Source: an uncultured Actinomycetospora sp.
GTDB taxonomy: Bacteria; Actinomycetota; Actinomycetes; Mycobacteriales; Pseudonocardiaceae
Direction: 5' to 3'
Assembly: GCA_902805495.1 (NCBI GenBank)
Contig: CADCTH010000176.1
Coordinates: 1 to 13,679 of the forward strand
Length of the DNA stretch: 13,679 nt
Shown: one piece after another, positions 11,414-13,679 of the stretch
How the letters are laid out: every line of letters starts with the position of its first letter
Position numbering within the stretch: position 1 is the stretch's first letter
Notes under the pieces: model-generated
Told to the model about the DNA's origin: nothing
Seen by the model: the letters and a program-made list of their open reading frames with translations, nothing else
The model's database searches: none
Made by a program: the position numbers and the translations under genes

Positions 11414-13402
11414 GTGGTCGATTCCGTGTTCGAGCAGCTGGAGCCGTTGCTGCCCCGGGTCCGCAAGCCGGTGCAGTACGTCGGCGGCGAGCGCAACGCG
11501 GGGACCAAGCCGTGGGACTCGGTGCCGGTCCGCTGGGCGCTGTGCTACCCCGACGCGTACGAGGTCGGGCTGCCCAACCAGGGCCTGATGATCCTCTACG
11601 AGGTCCTCAACGAGCGCCCGGACGCGCTCGCCGAGCGCACCTACGCCGTGTGGCCCGACCTCGCGGCCCTCATGCGCGAGCACGGGGTCCCGCAGTTCAC
11701 GGTCGACGGGCACCGGCCCGTGGGCGCGTTCGACGTGCTCGGCGTCTCGTTCGCCACCGAGCTCGGCTACACGAACCTGCTGTCGATCCTCGACCTCGCG
11801 GGCGTCCCGCTGCACGCCGCCGACCGCGACACGAGCCACCCGCTCGTGCTCGCCGGCGGCCACGCGGCGTTCAACCCCGAGCCGATCGCCGACTTCGTCG
11901 ACCTCGTGGCCCTGGGCGACGGGGAGGAGGTCGTCGGCGAGATCACCGACGTCGTCAAGGCCGCCAAGGCCGCGGGGCTGGGCCGGCGGGAGACCCTCGA
12001 GCGCCTCGCCGGCGTCCCCGGCGTGTACGTCCCGGGCCTGTACGAGGTCAGCTACGGCGCGGACGGGGCGATCGCCGCCGTCACGCCGACCAGCGACGCC
12101 GCCCCGGCGCGCGTCCACAAGCGCACCACCTCGGACCTCGACGACTGGCCCTACCCGAAGGCCCCGCTCGTCCCGATGGCCGAGACCGTCCACGAGCGCA
12201 TGAGCGTCGAGATCTTCCGCGGCTGCACGCGCGGGTGCCGCTTCTGCCAGGCCGGCATGATCACGCGCCCGGTCCGCGAGCGGTCGCCGCAGGGCGTCGG
12301 CGAGATGGTCGAGCAGGGACTCAAGGCGTCGGGCTACGACGAGGTCGGCCTGCTGTCGCTCTCGAGCGCCGACCACTCGGGCATCGGCGAGATCGCCAAG
12401 GGCCTCGCCGACCGCTACGAGGGCACCAACACCGGCCTGAGCCTGCCGAGCACCCGCGTCGACGCGTTCAACGTCACCCTGGCCGAGGAGCTGACCCGCG
12501 GCGGGCGACGCTCCGGCCTGACGTTCGCGCCCGAGGGCGGCTCGGAGCGGCTCCGGCGGGTGATCAACAAGATGGTCTCCGAGGAGGAGCTCATCGCCAC
12601 CGTCTCCACCGCCTACGAGCACGGCTGGCGGCAGGTGAAGCTCTACTTCATGTGCGGTCTGCCCACCGAGACCGACGAGGACGTGCTGCAGATCGCGTCG
12701 ATGGCCCACGAGGTGATCCGCGCCGGGCGCAAGGCCGCGGGCCGCGGCGACATCCGGGCGACGGTGTCGATCGGCGCGTTCGTGCCCAAGCCGCACACCC
12801 CGTTCCAGTGGGCCGGGCAGGCCGCGCCCGAGGTGGTGGACGGGCGGCTGCGCAAGCTGCGCGAGGCCATCAACGCCGACCGCAGCCTGGGCCGCAACAT
12901 CGGCCTGCGCTACCACGACGGCCAGCCCAGCCTGGTCGAGGGACTGCTCAGCCGCGGCGACCGCCGTATCGGGCGGGTCATCGAGCGCGCCTGGCGCGAC
13001 GGCCAGCAGTTCGACGGCTGGAGCGAGCACTTCTCCTACGAGCGCTGGATGGGCGCGGCCGAGGCGGCGCTCCCCGGCGACCAGGGCGTCGACGTCGCGT
13101 GGTTCACCACCCGGGACCGGGACTCCCGCGAGATCCTGCCCTGGGACCACCTCGACTCGGGGCTGGACCGCGGCTGGCTCTGGGACGACTGGCAGGACGC
13201 GCTGGCCTCGCAGGAGCAGGACGACTGCCGCTGGACGCCCTGCTTCGACTGTGGCGTCTGCCCGACGATGGGCACGGAGATCCAGATCGGCCCGAATTCG
13301 GCGACACAGCCCGGGCGCCCCTCGCTGCCGATCACGCCCGTCGGGCACCGCACGTCCACGCCGGTGCGCAACCCCGCGTTCGCCGCCGACCCCGGCGCCT
13401 GA
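11414..13402 (+). CDS. TIGR03960-type B12-binding-fold radical SAM protein
   Basis: Radical SAM enzyme of 662 residues. The N-terminal part has a cobalamin-binding-like region (roughly 100-200, with GVSFATELGYTNLLSILDLA and DLVALGDGEEV). The [4Fe-4S]/SAM motif C271xxxC275xxC278 sits in FRGCTRGCRFCQAG. A C-terminal cluster, C605, C610, C613 and C616 (CRWTPCFDCGVC), may bind an auxiliary cluster or metal. I recognise it as the family usually paired with a TIGR03936/DUF2344 protein near ribonuclease E/G genes in actinobacteria; the partner would lie past the right edge. The reaction is not established, and an RNA- or ribosome-linked modification is only a guess from context. GTG at 11414 begins VDSVFEQLEPLLPRVRKPVQYVGGE with the segment the family starts with. 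The stop is 2 nt before the next gene. Confidence 0.92.
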   Translation: MVDSVFEQLEPLLPRVRKPVQYVGGERNAGTKPWDSVPVRWALCYPDAYEVGLPNQGLMILYEVLNERPDALAERTYAVWPDLAALMREHGVPQFTVDGHRPVGAFDVLGVSFATELGYTNLLSILDLAGVPLHAADRDTSHPLVLAGGHAAFNPEPIADFVDLVALGDGEEVVGEITDVVKAAKAAGLGRRETLERLAGVPGVYVPGLYEVSYGADGAIAAVTPTSDAAPARVHKRTTSDLDDWPYPKAPLVPMAETVHERMSVEIFRGCTRGCRFCQAGMITRPVRERSPQGVGEMVEQGLKASGYDEVGLLSLSSADHSGIGEIAKGLADRYEGTNTGLSLPSTRVDAFNVTLAEELTRGGRRSGLTFAPEGGSERLRRVINKMVSEEELIATVSTAYEHGWRQVKLYFMCGLPTETDEDVLQIASMAHEVIRAGRKAAGRGDIRATVSIGAFVPKPHTPFQWAGQAAPEVVDGRLRKLREAINADRSLGRNIGLRYHDGQPSLVEGLLSRGDRRIGRVIERAWRDGQQFDGWSEHFSYERWMGAAEAALPGDQGVDVAWFTTRDRDSREILPWDHLDSGLDRGWLWDDWQDALASQEQDDCRWTPCFDCGVCPTMGTEIQIGPNSATQPGRPSLPITPVGHRTSTPVRNPAFAADPGA

Positions 13403-13404
13403 CC

Positions 13405-13679
13405 GTGACGACGGACGACCCGTCGGCCGACGCGCCGGAGGTCCGCGTCCGCCGGGCGGGGGTCCCGGACGGCGACGCCGTCGCCGCCCTGCGCCGCGCC
13501 TGGGTGGAGCAGCGCGGACGCGTCCGGCCGGGATCCGACCCCGGCTTCGAGCACGGGTTCGCGACGTGGTGGCGCGCGGAGCTCTCGCACCACGCGGTGT
13601 GGGTGGCGGAGGTGTGCTCCTCCGCCGGTGAGTGGGCCGTGGTCGGCTCGCTCGACGTCGCCGAGGTCGCCGCCATGCC
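13405..13679 (+). CDS. GNAT-family N-acetyltransferase (partial, runs off right edge)
   Basis: GTG at 13405, 2 nt after the radical SAM stop, opens a frame with 91 codons and no stop before the window ends. After about 12 residues the sequence VRVRRAGVPDGDAVAALRRAWVEQ looks like the N-terminal strand and first helix of GNAT acetyltransferases. A motif-C-like pair of strands follows (AVWVAEV and WAVVGSLDVAEV). The acetyl-CoA binding motif would lie downstream and is not visible, so the family call is provisional. The tight spacing and absence of its own Shine-Dalgarno point to translational coupling with the radical SAM gene. Confidence 0.65.
   Translation, partial: MTTDDPSADAPEVRVRRAGVPDGDAVAALRRAWVEQRGRVRPGSDPGFEHGFATWWRAELSHHAVWVAEVCSSAGEWAVVGSLDVAEVAAM

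Noticed and set aside
11348..13348. 666-codon minus-strand open frame opposite the radical SAM gene
   Set aside because: The plus strand has clear radical SAM and Cys-cluster motifs; the antisense product is Ala/Val/Arg/Asp-rich with no motif.
1..13679. CRISPR arrays, tRNA or rRNA genes, insertion sequences, prophage or toxin-antitoxin genes
   Set aside because: None was seen: no regularly spaced repeats, no cloverleaf-like stretch, no transposase motifs, and the gene-free gaps are all under about 300 nt.

Overview
The window is very high in G+C, with G or C at nearly every third codon position and several GTG starts. Tig, ClpP1, ClpP2, ClpX, FolC and Ndk all read like actinobacterial proteins. 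The paired ClpP1/ClpP2 paralogues, the ClpX sequence and the folC-DUF4233-ndk order resemble the region mycobacteria carry between tig and ndk, so an actinomycete is likely. The family may be Pseudonocardiaceae-like, but that rests on overall impression only.

Layout. Bases 1-434 (minus strand) hold the N-terminal part of a Cys-rich protein that runs off the left edge. After a divergent spacer with two back-to-back palindromes comes the protein quality-control block: tig (trigger factor), clpP1-clpP2 (two-gene operon), a perfect 30-bp palindrome that probably ends the clpP transcript, and clpX under its own upstream region. Tig chaperones nascent chains; ClpP1P2 is the protease core and ClpX its unfoldase.

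ClpX converges on a minus-strand pair, fdhD followed by a Tat-exported esterase. Divergent from fdhD is an OFA-family (oxalate/formate) MFS transporter, stop-start coupled to a 48-residue single-helix protein of the 'MFS transporter small subunit' type. Next is a DUF6457 gene broken by an in-frame TAG. FdhD, the OFA transporter and DUF6457 (a family I associate with molybdopterin-guanine-dinucleotide genes) form a formate/molybdoenzyme-flavoured patch between clpX and folC, but no formate dehydrogenase, mobA or valS is present here.

The right part is folC, a DUF4233 membrane protein gene overlapping it, and ndk. It continues with a TIGR03960-type B12-binding radical SAM protein and the start of a GNAT acetyltransferase gene running off the right edge.

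Most of the window is conserved housekeeping sequence and I do not see a wholly new system. The points most worth a second look are the amber-interrupted DUF6457 gene, the 30-bp palindrome and other dyads between clpP2 and clpX, the palindromes before tig, the transporter/small-subunit pair, and possible leaderless starts. I found no tRNA, rRNA, CRISPR array, insertion sequence or phage gene.
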